Source: JAAELZ01 sp965223465 (GTDB lineage: Bacteria > Pseudomonadota > Gammaproteobacteria > Arenicellales > Poriferihabitantaceae). Taken from it: 64,000 bases of DNA. The notes under the pieces are model-generated. The model ran no database searches and was not told where the DNA came from. It saw only the letters and a list, made by a program, of their open reading frames with translations. Numbering within the stretch: the stretch's first letter is position 1; each line of letters begins with the position of its first letter. The stretch spans positions 930,001 to 994,000 of the forward strand of contig OZ245025.1 of the NCBI GenBank assembly GCA_965223465.1, in the 5' to 3' direction. Below, piece by piece: positions 1-10,300 of the stretch. The position numbers were made by a program, and so were the translations under genes.

Positions 1-2
1 AA

Positions 3-53
3 TACCCACTTGGTGCCTTCGTCGCCTACGATGGCTCAACCGTACCCTATTGA
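3..53 (+). CDS. Possible 3' end of an upstream gene (partial)
   Basis: One frame from base 3 reads a plausible protein tail, ending GAFVAYDGSTVPY, before a TGA at 51-53. Seventeen codons are too few to identify a family, and an open frame this short can arise by chance. The following 100 bases up to the next gene are AT-rich and contain no recognised element. Confidence 0.2.
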   Translation, partial: YPLGAFVAYDGSTVPY

Positions 54-156
54 TTAAAATACCACTGCGTTTATAAGCAATAGACATATATTTAAGCACT
101 TCAATCATAACAACCCAAAACTTAAAAGTTTTGTAAACCTGAAATGAGGATAAGAG

Positions 157-540
157 ATGAATGTTGAAAAAGTTGTTTTTGCGTTTTTTATACTATTCGC
201 GCTGACCTTAAACTTCGGTTTTTTCCTCGGTGATTTAACTGATCCGGTCCAACACAGCCCATACAGCCTGTTCGCTGCGGTCGTGGTCAGCTTGATTGCT
301 ACCGTGCTTAAAATTGGTCATCGTACACATGTCGATGCCGTATTGCTGGCGACTTCCTTGGTCGCTGACTTGCAGTTAGTAGCGGCCTGTATTATCTGGG
401 GCGTTGTGGTTTATGCCATGGGCATCGATATGAACGCGCATTACATGGCCATCATCGTTTCTCTTTCCGGTGGCGCATTACTGGCGAATATCGTTTCCGT
501 TATCATCCTGATATTAGAAACGTCTATGCAACGTCTGTAG
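157..540 (+). CDS. Small integral membrane protein (DUF6394-like)
   Basis: This is a 127-residue hydrophobic protein with about four predicted membrane segments, near residues 5-25, 38-52, 62-88 and 96-122. There is no signal peptide cleavage motif and no catalytic motif. The start is an ATG preceded by a GAGGATAAG ribosome-binding region. The next gene, a potassium channel with two RCK domains, begins about 40 bases downstream on the same strand, so the two are probably co-transcribed. From memory this resembles the DUF6394 family, whose function is not established. A role as an accessory subunit of the channel is inference from position only. Confidence 0.75.
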   Translation: MNVEKVVFAFFILFALTLNFGFFLGDLTDPVQHSPYSLFAAVVVSLIATVLKIGHRTHVDAVLLATSLVADLQLVAACIIWGVVVYAMGIDMNAHYMAIIVSLSGGALLANIVSVIILILETSMQRL

Positions 541-582
541 GCTTTGCAATAAGCGCCCTACTTGGGTCATTTCCCTAGTCCG

Positions 583-2367
583 ATGGACAACAATCTATTT
601 ATACTCGTTTTCAGGAGAATGCGCCTGCCATTGGCGGTGCTGATCATGGTATACGCCATGTCCATCTTCGTATTGACGCTAATTCCTGGTGTGGATGATC
701 AGGGTAATTCGTGGAAAATGAGTTTTTTCCACGCATTCTATTTTGTCAGTTTCATGGGTTCTACTATTGGCTTTGGCGAAATTCCCTATGCGTTTACTGA
801 TGCGCAGCGCATGTGGACAACCGTCACCATCTATGCCAGCGTCATCGCCTGGCTCTACGCGATTGGTACCATGCTGTCTTTGGTACAAAGTCAGGCTTTC
901 ACCAGAGCTTTAGGAGAACAAAGATTTACCAGTAAAATAAGAAAACTCAAAGAACCCTTTTATATCATTTGTGGGTTTGGTGATACGGGCCACTCATTGC
1001 TCGCGACTATGCACCAAAACGGGCAACGTGCGGTCGTTATTGACAACAAACCCAAACAAATTTATTCCATCGATGCACAAAATTGGTTGTTTACACTGCC
1101 TGCGCTGCTGGGGAATGCCAATGAGTCATACAATCTGGAAAAAGCGGGCATATGTAAACCAAACTGCCGCGGAGTGATCGCCATGACCCAGGACGACCAC
1201 ATCAATCTGCAAATCGCCCTGTCAGCAAAAATACTTGAACCCAATATCAAGGTCATTTGTCGCGCGCAAACCATTGATGCTGAGCGTAATATGGCCTCGT
1301 TTGGTACTGAACTGGTGGTCAACCCCTATCATACCTTTGCTGAAGATTTCGTGCTGGCGATGGAAAAGCCCAGTATGTATTTGCTGGAAAGATGGATTAC
1401 CGCGCCCGCAGATTCACCACTAACGGAACCGGTTTTTCCACCCAAAGGACGCTGGATATTGTGTGGGTATGGGCGTTTTGGCAAGGCTATGTACCGCCGT
1501 TTGCTCAAACTGGGAAACCCCGTGACCGTAGTAGAGGAAAAACCTGAGCTGACCAACCCGCCAGACAATACCATTGTCGGCAGAGGCACGGAAGAAGATA
1601 CGCTGCAGGATGCGAAGGCAAAAAAAGCCGTGGGCATCATCGCTGGCACCGATAACGATGTGAACAATCTGTCTATCCTCCTGACCGCCGAACAGATAAA
1701 TAAAAACCTGTTTACCATATTACGGCAAGAACTCGCGGTGAATCATCATGTTAGCCGCGCAGTCAAGCCCGATTTACTCATGGATCATAGCGAAATTATC
1801 GCTAGCCGTATTCTGGAAAACCTGACCACTCCATTAACGGGTCATTTTCTGCGTATGGCAAGAGATGAATCTGAACAATGGGCGAGCGTGCTAGTCAGCC
1901 GATTAATTGGTATTCTCGACGACCAGGTACCTGATACCTGGGTGCTCAGCGTGCGCAAAGACAAAACGCCTGCTGTCTGGGATCTGTTGCGCCTTAATCA
2001 GGATGTAATGTTGGGTGATCTGATGCGCAGCACGACCAACCATTTGGTCAATTTACCTTGCATCCCGTTGCTCCTTCAGCGCAAACGCAAGCTGCATTTG
2101 ATGCCCGATGAAGGCATGCCCTTAAAATTCGGAGATCGCATCCTATTCTGTGGGCGAAAACGCGCGCACAATCGTATGAAGTTGATCTGTACCACGCCAC
2201 AAATATTATACTATACACAAACCGGTGAAGAACGCTCCGATGGCTGGTTATGGAACCTACTGACTAAGCAAGGTAAGGAAAAGGCCAACTCCATCCTTGA
2301 GAACTTCAAGAAAAATGACGCTGAGGATGATGGTGATGAAACAGAAAATTCGAGTAAAGAAATCTAA
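583..2367 (+). CDS. Potassium channel protein with two RCK/TrkA-N domains
   Basis: The predicted 594-residue protein has two membrane helices (about 10-35 and 75-102) flanking a pore loop with the selectivity filter STIGFGE near residue 61. That filter is the TxGFG/TxGYG signature of potassium channels. Two cytoplasmic Rossmann domains follow. The first starts with ICGFGDTGHS near residue 128 and the second with LCGYGRFGKA near residue 292, both glycine-rich nucleotide-binding loops of the RCK/TrkA-N type. Linked TrkA-C-like segments follow and the C-terminus is acidic. Ligand-gated potassium flux across the inner membrane is the expected role. I chose ATG at 583; an in-frame TTG at 562 would add seven residues. 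The gene probably forms an operon with the preceding small membrane protein. Confidence 0.88.
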   Translation: MDNNLFILVFRRMRLPLAVLIMVYAMSIFVLTLIPGVDDQGNSWKMSFFHAFYFVSFMGSTIGFGEIPYAFTDAQRMWTTVTIYASVIAWLYAIGTMLSLVQSQAFTRALGEQRFTSKIRKLKEPFYIICGFGDTGHSLLATMHQNGQRAVVIDNKPKQIYSIDAQNWLFTLPALLGNANESYNLEKAGICKPNCRGVIAMTQDDHINLQIALSAKILEPNIKVICRAQTIDAERNMASFGTELVVNPYHTFAEDFVLAMEKPSMYLLERWITAPADSPLTEPVFPPKGRWILCGYGRFGKAMYRRLLKLGNPVTVVEEKPELTNPPDNTIVGRGTEEDTLQDAKAKKAVGIIAGTDNDVNNLSILLTAEQINKNLFTILRQELAVNHHVSRAVKPDLLMDHSEIIASRILENLTTPLTGHFLRMARDESEQWASVLVSRLIGILDDQVPDTWVLSVRKDKTPAVWDLLRLNQDVMLGDLMRSTTNHLVNLPCIPLLLQRKRKLHLMPDEGMPLKFGDRILFCGRKRAHNRMKLICTTPQILYYTQTGEERSDGWLWNLLTKQGKEKANSILENFKKNDAEDDGDETENSSKEI

Positions 2368-2386
2368 TCCATCGCGCTATTAGTAC

Positions 2387-2989
2387 CTAACTCATTTGTA
2401 ACCAGCTGGACAATTTTTCTCTAGCTTGCTCGATACCCCGTCGTTTTGGGGCTGAAAACAATTGTGCGCTCGCATCATAAGCGCCTAGCCAGTTGTGCTG
2501 CACCTCCAGCAATATAGATTGTGCTTTACCCTGGCTAAATTTATCTGCCTTGGTCAATAAAATATGTACGGGTAGCTGAAGATCGTCAGCCCATGCCATC
2601 ATTTGTTGATCCAGTTCCGTAAATGGCCGACGTATATCCATGGGAATGACCAATCCTTGTAACGATTGGCGATCAGATAAATATTCGATAATGGTTTCCT
2701 GCCACGCATGGCGTAGCGCTATAGGGGTCTTGGCAAAACCATAACCAGGCAAATCGACCAGACGAATCTCAGGCTTAATTTCAAAAAACACCAGATGCTG
2801 GGTCCGGCCCGGTGTTTTACTAGTGCGCGCCAGTGCCCGTTGATTTGTGATGACATTGATCGCACTTGATTTCCCAACATTAGAGCGCCCCACAAAGGCC
2901 ACCTCTCGCCCGCTATCCACCACCCAATCTCGCCGTGCCAGGCCACTTTGCATAAAACGGGTTTGCGCAAAATTTAGGAGCTCACTCAT
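2387..2989 (-). CDS. engB: Ribosome biogenesis GTP-binding protein EngB/YsxC
   Basis: This is a 200-residue TRAFAC-class GTPase of the usual family length. The P-loop GRSNVGKSS is at about residues 34-42, the G3 motif DLPG at 79-82 and the G4 motif TKAD at 146-149. EngB assists assembly of the large ribosomal subunit in the cytoplasm. I chose the ATG giving MSELLNFAQ; the frame stays open for 21 more codons upstream, but those residues are not family-like. It converges on the potassium channel gene and diverges from the cytochrome c4 gene; the engB/cytochrome c4 neighbourhood is also known from Pseudomonas. Confidence 0.95.
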   Translation of the reverse strand: MSELLNFAQTRFMQSGLARRDWVVDSGREVAFVGRSNVGKSSAINVITNQRALARTSKTPGRTQHLVFFEIKPEIRLVDLPGYGFAKTPIALRHAWQETIIEYLSDRQSLQGLVIPMDIRRPFTELDQQMMAWADDLQLPVHILLTKADKFSQGKAQSILLEVQHNWLGAYDASAQLFSAPKRRGIEQAREKLSSWLQMS

Positions 2990-3264
2990 GAGAAATGATC
3001 TTGATAAAGAATCGATAGTATAAATGACTCGAAGTAACGCGTCTGTGCGCAATTAAATTATTACCAATTGGATATAGGGAGCAGAAATACAAGGTAGAAA
3101 AGGCCAAATTTTTTAATCTACATCACCCATTCCTTATAGCGAAATGGTAGAATGCGCCGCCAATTGTGGAGAGTCATCGCGCACGAGCATGGCTTGTTTT
3201 ACATCCCGAAGAAAATTAGTTTAGCGTCTCTGGTAAATTAAGACGAAAATTTGGAGAATAAAAA

Positions 3265-3894
3265 ATGCGATCTGTTTTAACCCCTCTCGCCGCAGGACTT
3301 GCACTTATTTTTACCTTCACCAGCGCCAGTGTCAGTGCGAGTGAAACAGTAGCACATGGTGACGCTGAAGCCGGTAAAGCCAAATCTGCCGTTTGTATTT
3401 CGTGTCATATGGCAGATGGAAATACTTTATTACCAAATTACCCCAGTATTACCGGCCAGCAACCCGGGTATATCGCCGCCCAGCTCGCCGCATTCAAGGA
3501 AGGTACCCGCGCGGATGATACGATGAGGGGTATGGTTGCCGCATTAACCGAACAAGATATGTTAGATCTTGACGCCTATTTCAGTAGCCTCGCACCCAAA
3601 GTCGGTGAAATTACCCAAGATCAAGAGACCGCTGCGCGTGAAGGTGAAGCGATATATCGCGCTGGCTTAGCCAAATTTTCGGTTACTTCTTGCATGGCAT
3701 GCCACGGCCCGGATGGAAAAGGAGTTCAACCCCAATTTCCACGTCTTGCAGGCCAGAACGCCGCTTATATCGAAAATCAACTGTTAGCTTTTAAGAATGG
3801 AAGTCGTCAAGTCCCTATGATGAATGACATTGCGTTTCCACTGAGCGAAGCACAAATCAAGAATTTAGCCTTGTACATTTCAGGGCTATATTAA
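3265..3894 (+). CDS. Di-haem cytochrome c4
   Basis: The 209-residue precursor has an N-terminal signal peptide (about residues 1-25) and two haem c attachment motifs, CISCH at 44-48 and CMACH at 143-147, one in each half of an internally duplicated protein. Candidate axial methionines lie in DTMRGM and QVPMMND. This layout is characteristic of cytochrome c4, a periplasmic electron carrier that donates electrons to terminal oxidases. The start is an ATG with a TTGGAGAAT ribosome-binding site. A stem-loop follows the stop at 3904-3931, but it has no T-run. Confidence 0.93.
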   Translation: MRSVLTPLAAGLALIFTFTSASVSASETVAHGDAEAGKAKSAVCISCHMADGNTLLPNYPSITGQQPGYIAAQLAAFKEGTRADDTMRGMVAALTEQDMLDLDAYFSSLAPKVGEITQDQETAAREGEAIYRAGLAKFSVTSCMACHGPDGKGVQPQFPRLAGQNAAYIENQLLAFKNGSRQVPMMNDIAFPLSEAQIKNLALYISGLY

Positions 3895-4372
3895 TTTAGC
3901 TAAGGTGAGTATGCTTAAAGGTGTACTCACCACCCTACTGCCTGTTTAAATTATACTAACTATCCCGCTTATTCGGGGCGTACCTGTATAAATCCTTCCG
4001 ACGCTTGGTTTCTTTTTGCCATGTGGCGTACCTGCCTCGTAGCGACTTTAACAATTCAGATCTTATTGACCGTTAATCTGAGATATTCTTACAATAGTCT
4101 GCAAAATATAGCTTTTAATAAAAATTATTTTGCAAAAATTCCTATGATATAGACGCAAAATAGCGCTCTTTTCCACCTGTTATCTTATATAAGCTATTGT
4201 ATTGAAAGCATTACTTTAGTTTTTTTAAACGACCATACTAAAGTATATGAATATTGGCCGAATAGCTTGATTTTATTTATTTTCCTTGATAGTATTTCGT
4301 CAGTAATTGACAAACGGCATTATTTTATACTTAAATGGTATTTTATGATGTTTATAAGGGGAACGAGTTGCG
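3895..4372. other. Intergenic region before the minor-pilin operon
   Basis: These 478 bases are AT-rich and have no convincing gene. They start with an inverted repeat (GGTGAGTA at 3904-3911, TACTCACC at 3924-3931) without a T-tract. A sigma70-like promoter candidate lies at 4066-4095. A GGGGAACG ribosome-binding region precedes the GTG start of the first pilin gene. The long leader of roughly 270 bases could hold regulatory structure, but I recognise none. Confidence 0.5.
4066..4095 (+). promoter_or_regulatory. Candidate sigma70-type promoter for the pilin operon
   Basis: TTGACC at 4066-4071 and TACAAT at 4090-4095 are separated by 18 bases and face the fimT-pilE operon. The match is reasonable but not perfect, and AT-rich DNA produces such matches by chance. 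The predicted leader would be about 270 bases. Confidence 0.35.
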
Positions 4373-4972
4373 GTGACGAATTTAACAAGACAATCTGGAT
4401 TTACCTTAATTGAAATTCTGGTTTCAATTGCAATAGTGGGTGTTCTTGCTGCTATTGCTGCACCGTCACTTTCTAGGATCGTTAATCACAACCAGACTAA
4501 AGCGGCTTCGATATTATTTCAAGATAATTTGAAACAAGCACGCTATGATTCTAAAATACGATCCAATAGAACAGTTGTTTTCTGCGCAGTAAGGGCTAGT
4601 CTCCATTCCAAAGAGCTATGCGTAAACAACGACAATAAATCGCGGTTTTCTAACGGATGGCAGTGGTTTGTCGATAACACCAATCCACCCAATTTTCAAT
4701 ATGATGCAGGTACTGATGAATTACTCGGTAATACCTATGAAGTAGATTTGCAGGATATTAATATTAGAGTGGCCTCACCAGGGCCGAGGATTTTCCAAAA
4801 CCGGGTTGTTTTTAATAATGGCACGCCTAACATTATTAAACCACCTACCGCTACTAAACCAAATGGCGAAAGAATTGAGCCGACAATCGAATTTACGGAC
4901 AATATGGGTAGACGCAGTATAGTCACTTTTAATATCACCGGCAGAACAACCTTACAGCACGAATCGAATTAA
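4373..4972 (+). CDS. fimT: Type IV minor pilin FimT/GspH family
   Basis: The 199-residue pseudopilin has a class III leader: a short hydrophilic N-terminus, then the prepilin peptidase site G|FTLIE at residues 9-14 with the conserved Glu at position +5, then a hydrophobic helix (ILVSIAIVGVLAAIAAPSL). The C-terminal domain matches the general GspH/FimT style. The protein is processed by PilD and primes pilus assembly in the inner membrane. The start is GTG at 4373, supported by GGGGAACG just upstream. It is the first gene of a six-gene operon. Confidence 0.87.
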   Translation: MTNLTRQSGFTLIEILVSIAIVGVLAAIAAPSLSRIVNHNQTKAASILFQDNLKQARYDSKIRSNRTVVFCAVRASLHSKELCVNNDNKSRFSNGWQWFVDNTNPPNFQYDAGTDELLGNTYEVDLQDINIRVASPGPRIFQNRVVFNNGTPNIIKPPTATKPNGERIEPTIEFTDNMGRRSIVTFNITGRTTLQHESN

Positions 4973-4981
4973 TTCGTTCTA

Positions 4982-5482
4982 ATGATTAGTATGACTAACC
5001 CCACTCAAAATCAACAAGGCTATTTAATCCTCGAAACGCTCGTTACCATTGGTATCCTGGCGGTGGGTCTGCTAGGCGTAAGCGCAATGCAAGTGGCCTC
5101 GCTCAAAAGTAATTATAGCGCTGTACAAAGAGGTGAGGCCGCCTATTTAATCTCAGCTATGTCTGATAAGATGCGAGCGAATCCCGAAGGCGTCAGAAGG
5201 GGATTTTATAATGGACTAGGCGCCGGGACGCCAGCTACTGGACCAAGAAACACACCTCAACAAGTTGCGCAATACGACTTTGATATTTGGCAACAGACCA
5301 TAAACACAACTTTTAATTTTGATCCAGCACAACCGGTCACTGCGCCAGCAGGCATAATCAATTGCCCATCTACTTTTAACTGCATACTTGAAATTAACTG
5401 GACGGATACCCGGGCTGAGTCGCAGTTGCAAACTCAAACCAACCCGCCTCGTTATAGACATATCGCGAGCATCGTATTTTAG
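4982..5482 (+). CDS. pilV: Type IV pilus minor pilin PilV
   Basis: This is a 166-residue prepilin-like protein. The cleavage site reads G|YLILE at residues 13-18, keeping the +5 Glu but with Tyr instead of the usual Phe at +1. A hydrophobic helix with GILAVGLLGVSAMQ follows, typical of PilV. Minor pilins form a complex at the pilus tip with PilW, PilX and PilY1. The start could be ATG 4982 or ATG 4991. The stop is one base from the pilW start, showing tight operon packing. Confidence 0.88.
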   Translation: MISMTNPTQNQQGYLILETLVTIGILAVGLLGVSAMQVASLKSNYSAVQRGEAAYLISAMSDKMRANPEGVRRGFYNGLGAGTPATGPRNTPQQVAQYDFDIWQQTINTTFNFDPAQPVTAPAGIINCPSTFNCILEINWTDTRAESQLQTQTNPPRYRHIASIVF

Positions 5483-5483
5483 C

Positions 5484-6680
5484 ATGCCAAGCTCAATAAA
5501 ATTCACTGCTTCTAAGGGCTTCACCCTGGTGGAGTTAATGGTGGGGCTCGCGCTCAGTGTCATCGTCTTGGCAGGCATACTCTCGGTCTATTTACCCGCC
5601 GTCCGGTCGTGGGGTGTCAGCTCAGATTTGGCCGAAATACACGATACCGAGGCAATTTTGCATGAATTACTGGGTGATAATATTCGCCAGTCCGGCTTGC
5701 TCGGCTGCAATATCGATCCAACTGTCAGTAATATAGTGGATGGTATCAACCCTGCAATCAATCGTATAAACAGCAATGTTAACACGTGGGCATTTAATCC
5801 AGCTTCTTTTGCGAACCCTTCGTTTATGGCATTCGCTGCTAATGATACAACCAATGCAGCCAGTTTTGGTGTGAATGGGCAACGCCTAAATGATGGCGGG
5901 AACGGGCCTGTAGGTGATTACTTTTTCACCCTTGCACCCACATCAGGGTATTATCGCGTTACCGGCGCGTCACCCCAGGGAACCAATGCAAGGTGGTTGT
6001 CTTTATCTGATGATTTATCTCCTGGTACCCCCCCGCAAATAAACGCTGGCGATTTTTTCATTATCAATAATTGTAATAACACAACAATTGTCAGAGCATC
6101 AAATACTGCAAACGGGACCTTGAACTATACCGATAACGATCTGATCAACTTCACCCATCCGAACAACACCACGGTCAACCCGTTTAGCCCAGAGCTTTAC
6201 TATTTGGGTTCCTACGATCCACCGGGCGCGACAACCCCACCCGTTCCTACGTTGTATCGACGCACCATTGACCAAACCCTAAACGGTGGTGCCTTTACCA
6301 CAACGGATAACCCTATCTTAACCGGGGTTGAAAATTTACGCGTGGAATATGGGGTCTTTGCTCGCGATGCGAATGGTAATCCTTTTATCAGCGACTATTT
6401 TACGCCCAATAATCTACCCGCAGGCGTAACCATGGCCAATGTATCCGCGGTACGCATTACCGTGATGATTCAATCCGCAGGAAGCAACAATGCGGCTGAA
6501 CAAACCAGCTTGATATTTCCAGATTTAAATGGTAATCCAGTAGATTGCTACGGTGGCGGCACACCCAACCAGGATGCCTGTCCAGATTTCGTGACAGATG
6601 CAGATGGCCGTCGTCGATCTCACAAAGTAATAAGCTTTACTTACGCGTTACCACGCTTTGAACAGATTAAGAAGAACTGA
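5484..6680 (+). CDS. pilW: Type IV pilus minor pilin PilW
   Basis: The 398-residue protein begins MPSSIKFTASKGFTLVELMV, with the prepilin site G|FTLVE at residues 12-17 and a hydrophobic helix after it. The large C-terminal region is rich in Asn, Thr and Pro, as is usual for PilW, and contains VENLRVEYGV, a motif common in this family. The ATG at 5484 lies one base after the pilV stop. The same frame is open further upstream inside pilV, but the pilin leader fixes the start here. PilW belongs to the tip-associated minor pilin complex. Confidence 0.88.
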   Translation: MPSSIKFTASKGFTLVELMVGLALSVIVLAGILSVYLPAVRSWGVSSDLAEIHDTEAILHELLGDNIRQSGLLGCNIDPTVSNIVDGINPAINRINSNVNTWAFNPASFANPSFMAFAANDTTNAASFGVNGQRLNDGGNGPVGDYFFTLAPTSGYYRVTGASPQGTNARWLSLSDDLSPGTPPQINAGDFFIINNCNNTTIVRASNTANGTLNYTDNDLINFTHPNNTTVNPFSPELYYLGSYDPPGATTPPVPTLYRRTIDQTLNGGAFTTTDNPILTGVENLRVEYGVFARDANGNPFISDYFTPNNLPAGVTMANVSAVRITVMIQSAGSNNAAEQTSLIFPDLNGNPVDCYGGGTPNQDACPDFVTDADGRRRSHKVISFTYALPRFEQIKKN

Positions 6681-6691
6681 GGACTAAAACA

Positions 6692-7303
6692 GTGAAATTT
6701 CCCCCACGACCAATACACTCAGCTCAACACCAAAGCGGCACTATTCTGCTGATCAGTCTGGTTCTATTGGCAGTAATTACGTTATTAGGTTTGTCCAGCA
6801 TGAAAACCGCACTCACGGGTGAACGCATTGCCGGACATGTACAGGACTTGCATCTGGCCAATGAATCAGCGGAAAGTGCGCTGCGCCGAGGTCAACGGCG
6901 GTTACGTAGAGTGGCGCATAGTATTACCACACCCGAAATGCATACCTCTATCCCACTGCCACCTGGTGCTCCTGAAAACCCGGATCAGCCTGTAAACCCA
7001 CCTGATCTTACTAATTGGTCTAGTCGGGCAATAGAGGTAGCTGCAACCGAGCTAGTAAAGCCTGCCAACGACGATTCTGCGACGCCGGTACCCCAACCTT
7101 TATACAAGCTGGAATTATTTGATCAAATCATAGATGAAAAAACGGTTGGAGATAGCGAACCTGCAGAGCAGAAAAAGCAAAGGGGTACCTCATTTTATCG
7201 CGTATTCTCCAGAGGACTTGGGCGTTCCAATGAAAATCAGGTTATCCTGCAAAGCCTGTTGGTTGAAGGGCTTTCGCCAAACCCACCACCCGCAGGGCCT
7301 TAA
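6692..7303 (+). CDS. pilX: Type IV pilus assembly protein PilX
   Basis: The 203-residue protein has the N-terminal pattern QSGTILLISLVLLAVITLL near residues 14-32. This is the PilX version of a prepilin leader, which lacks the +5 Glu. It is followed by MKTALTGERIAG and a segment with NESAESALRRGQ, both family-like. It probably works with PilV, PilW and PilY1 at the pilus tip. The start is GTG at 6692, eleven bases after the pilW stop. The C-terminus is proline-rich. Confidence 0.85.
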   Translation: MKFPPRPIHSAQHQSGTILLISLVLLAVITLLGLSSMKTALTGERIAGHVQDLHLANESAESALRRGQRRLRRVAHSITTPEMHTSIPLPPGAPENPDQPVNPPDLTNWSSRAIEVAATELVKPANDDSATPVPQPLYKLELFDQIIDEKTVGDSEPAEQKKQRGTSFYRVFSRGLGRSNENQVILQSLLVEGLSPNPPPAGP

Positions 7304-7350
7304 AGTAACACGAGCTAAACAATTGATTTGCAAAGGATCAGGAATTTGAA

Positions 7351-10300
7351 ATGAAAACACTTTACATCACACTCAAAGCTGTTCTTATCACGCTAATCGT
7401 CGGCGCAAGCGGGCTTCAATCTGCTTATGCGCGACCAATACAAATTCCTTTAGGGATTGCTTACGGTATTGAGCCCAATGTAATGATATTGCTGGATAGT
7501 TCGGGTTCTATGAATCAACAAATCGCGCTAGATGGTGGTGGTCAGGATACGAAAATTAACGTTGCGCAAAATGCGCTCGCTACAGTCATGAACGATACCG
7601 ATAACGTGCGATTTTGTCTTAGCACATTTGGTAGCAATCATAGTGGCGCCGCGATGAGCCCAACCCTGCAATGCACCAGTGATCGCGCTGAGATAGATGC
7701 TTTGGTTGCGACCGTGAATGGCATTAACCCTACTGGTGGTACGCCTTTGGCGGAAGCCTATTATGACATTACGCGGTATTTTCGTGGCCAACCGGCGTAT
7801 TTTGGCCGATTTACCAATAGCAGCGGCAACACGACAACGTATCAAAGTCCTATTCAGTATCGGTGTCAGGCAAATAACGTGATTGTGGTTACCGATGGTG
7901 AGCCCACGGTAGATTGGGATCATAATGGCAACGCGGCCAATACAAATATTAATTTGGGCTTCGAAAACATGAACGGCAAATCTCTACCTAATTGGGATGG
8001 GATTCCAGCTAATGGTACGCTTGCCGATAGTACCCAGCCACTGCCTCACTATTCTGATGGTTATTGTGGTACTACCGGTGCCAATAACACCGGCAACTGC
8101 ACAGACTCACAAGGAGCGAGTTTATGGTGGGGGACTGAATCAAGAACCGTTTTTCTGGATGATCTGGCACAATTTGGCTATGAAAAAGATATGCGCTCTG
8201 GTGGTAATGACGCAGCGGGTGAAAGTTGGGATGACCCCGATTACAATGATGGGAAGCAGTCACTCAAGACCTACACCATCGGCTTTGGTTTTGCTAATAA
8301 CGCCAACCCTTTGGTATTGGCAGACGCGGCTGAATACGGACAAGGCAGTACTCATTCAGCTAACAACCAGACCTCTTTAATTACCGCACTTAAAAACGCA
8401 ATTTTGACCACCGCTGGGGGAGCGGGTGCGGGTGCGGGCACCACTCAATCCAGCTTTAGGTTCAATGACGATGGCGAACTTATCTTATACCTTACCAATT
8501 TCGATTCTGAAAAATGGGCGGGCGAGCTTGGGAAGGTGGTGGTGAGTCAGAACTTGGACTACGACAGCGAAGAAGCCAGCTTTACCGCGACTTTAGGGTG
8601 GAGCGCTGCTGAGCATCTCGACACGAAAGCACCAAATACCCGAAATATTTTTACCTACGATCCAGTAACAGACAACGTGATTGACTTCCAGCTGAATGAA
8701 GTTCCAGATCCCACTATGTTTGGTGCCAATACAGGAGAAGCTTTCCCTGGCGCACCTGGAACAATGGCGGCGCTGAAAATAGAGTATTTACGTGGTGATC
8801 AAACTTACGAAGCACTCGGAGACTACGACGGTGATACAACCACTCCTCAAACTCGATTGTTTCGCGAAAGAGAAACCCCACTTGGCGATATCGTCAATTC
8901 TCGACCAATCTATGTTAAGAACTTTAACTACGGCTATATAGATGCAAGCTACGGGAACTATCTAGCCAGCCAAGAAAATAGAGACGCGATGATCTATGTG
9001 GGTGCAAATGACGGTATGCTACACGCGTTTGAGGATGAAGGTGATAGCGTTAATGAGAAATTTGCGTTTATTCCCGGCACGGTACTCAATGCTCTTCCAG
9101 GCTTAGCTGATGACTCATTTAACGCTAATCACACCTTTTTTGTTGATGGCACGATGACTGCAATAGATGCCAAGTTGGATGGAGACTGGGCAACCGTATT
9201 GGGTTCTCCGTTAGGGCGCGGATTCAAAGGATTGTTTTTACTAGACATTACCGACCCAGATACCAATAATGATGATGATTTATTCAGATGGGAAATCAAT
9301 GAGCAGACTTTGGATTCGAGCAATAATCCTGTCTACAGCAAAATGGGTTATATGCTGACTACACCCAAAATCGCTCGCTTTCAAATTCCCGATGGGACAT
9401 CCGGCTATCATGATAAATGGGTGATGATCGCGGGTAATGGTGTGCACAGCGAGGATGCAGATGACCTAGACTCAGACGGTAACCCTGTAAAAGGTAAAGC
9501 ATCGGTTTACATCATCGATCTTGATAACGGTGAATTGATCACCGAGATCGTGCTAGACAATGGATACGAGAATCAAAACAACAGCACTGGTGTGCCCGCC
9601 TATGAAAAATTAACAGAAGGTAACGGTATTACCAGTGTTGCAGCGGTCGATTTAAGTCAGAATTCTTATGTGGACAGGCTCTACGCAGCTGATTTAAAGG
9701 GGGGTATTTATCGTATAAATTATGACTATAATCAGTCGGATAATCCAAGTGATGACAATGGCTATCTAGCCAGCAAACTGGCATCTGCCTTTGTAGATAG
9801 TGGAAACCCCGCCCCCATATTTAAAGCTGAGGGTCCGGTCCGAACAGATATTAGCGACACCTCTCCATCTGGTCCATCTATCGCACAGCCCATTACGTCA
9901 GATATAGCGGTTACCGGCGCACCAGATGCCTTTGACGACTCCGATACTGTAATGTTGTTCTTCGGCACGGGGCAGTATTTTGACCTTCCACATGTACTCG
10001 AAACCGAAAACTTAAAGGTACAAAGCATGTATGGTATTGTGGATAGCGGTGGCTGGGATACAGGTAGAAACGTAATTGATAAGGATGACGATTTGATTGA
10101 GCAAGGCATTAGCGAAACCACCAATCAACGCTTCATTAGCAATGCCACTATCAATTATACAGGGGATACTACCGGAGATCTGGGTTGGTTTATCGACCTG
10201 CCCAGCTACGGCGAACGCATGTTGCTTAAGCCGAGCGCGCTGTTTGGCTATATTTCATTCTTTAGTCAATTACCGGAAGGGGCTGATGTTTGCGCGCTTG

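Noticed and set aside
3113..3126. FNR-like TTAATCTACATCAC upstream of cytochrome c4
   Set aside because: Two of ten consensus positions differ, and it lies 139 bases from the start, so it is too weak to report as a site.
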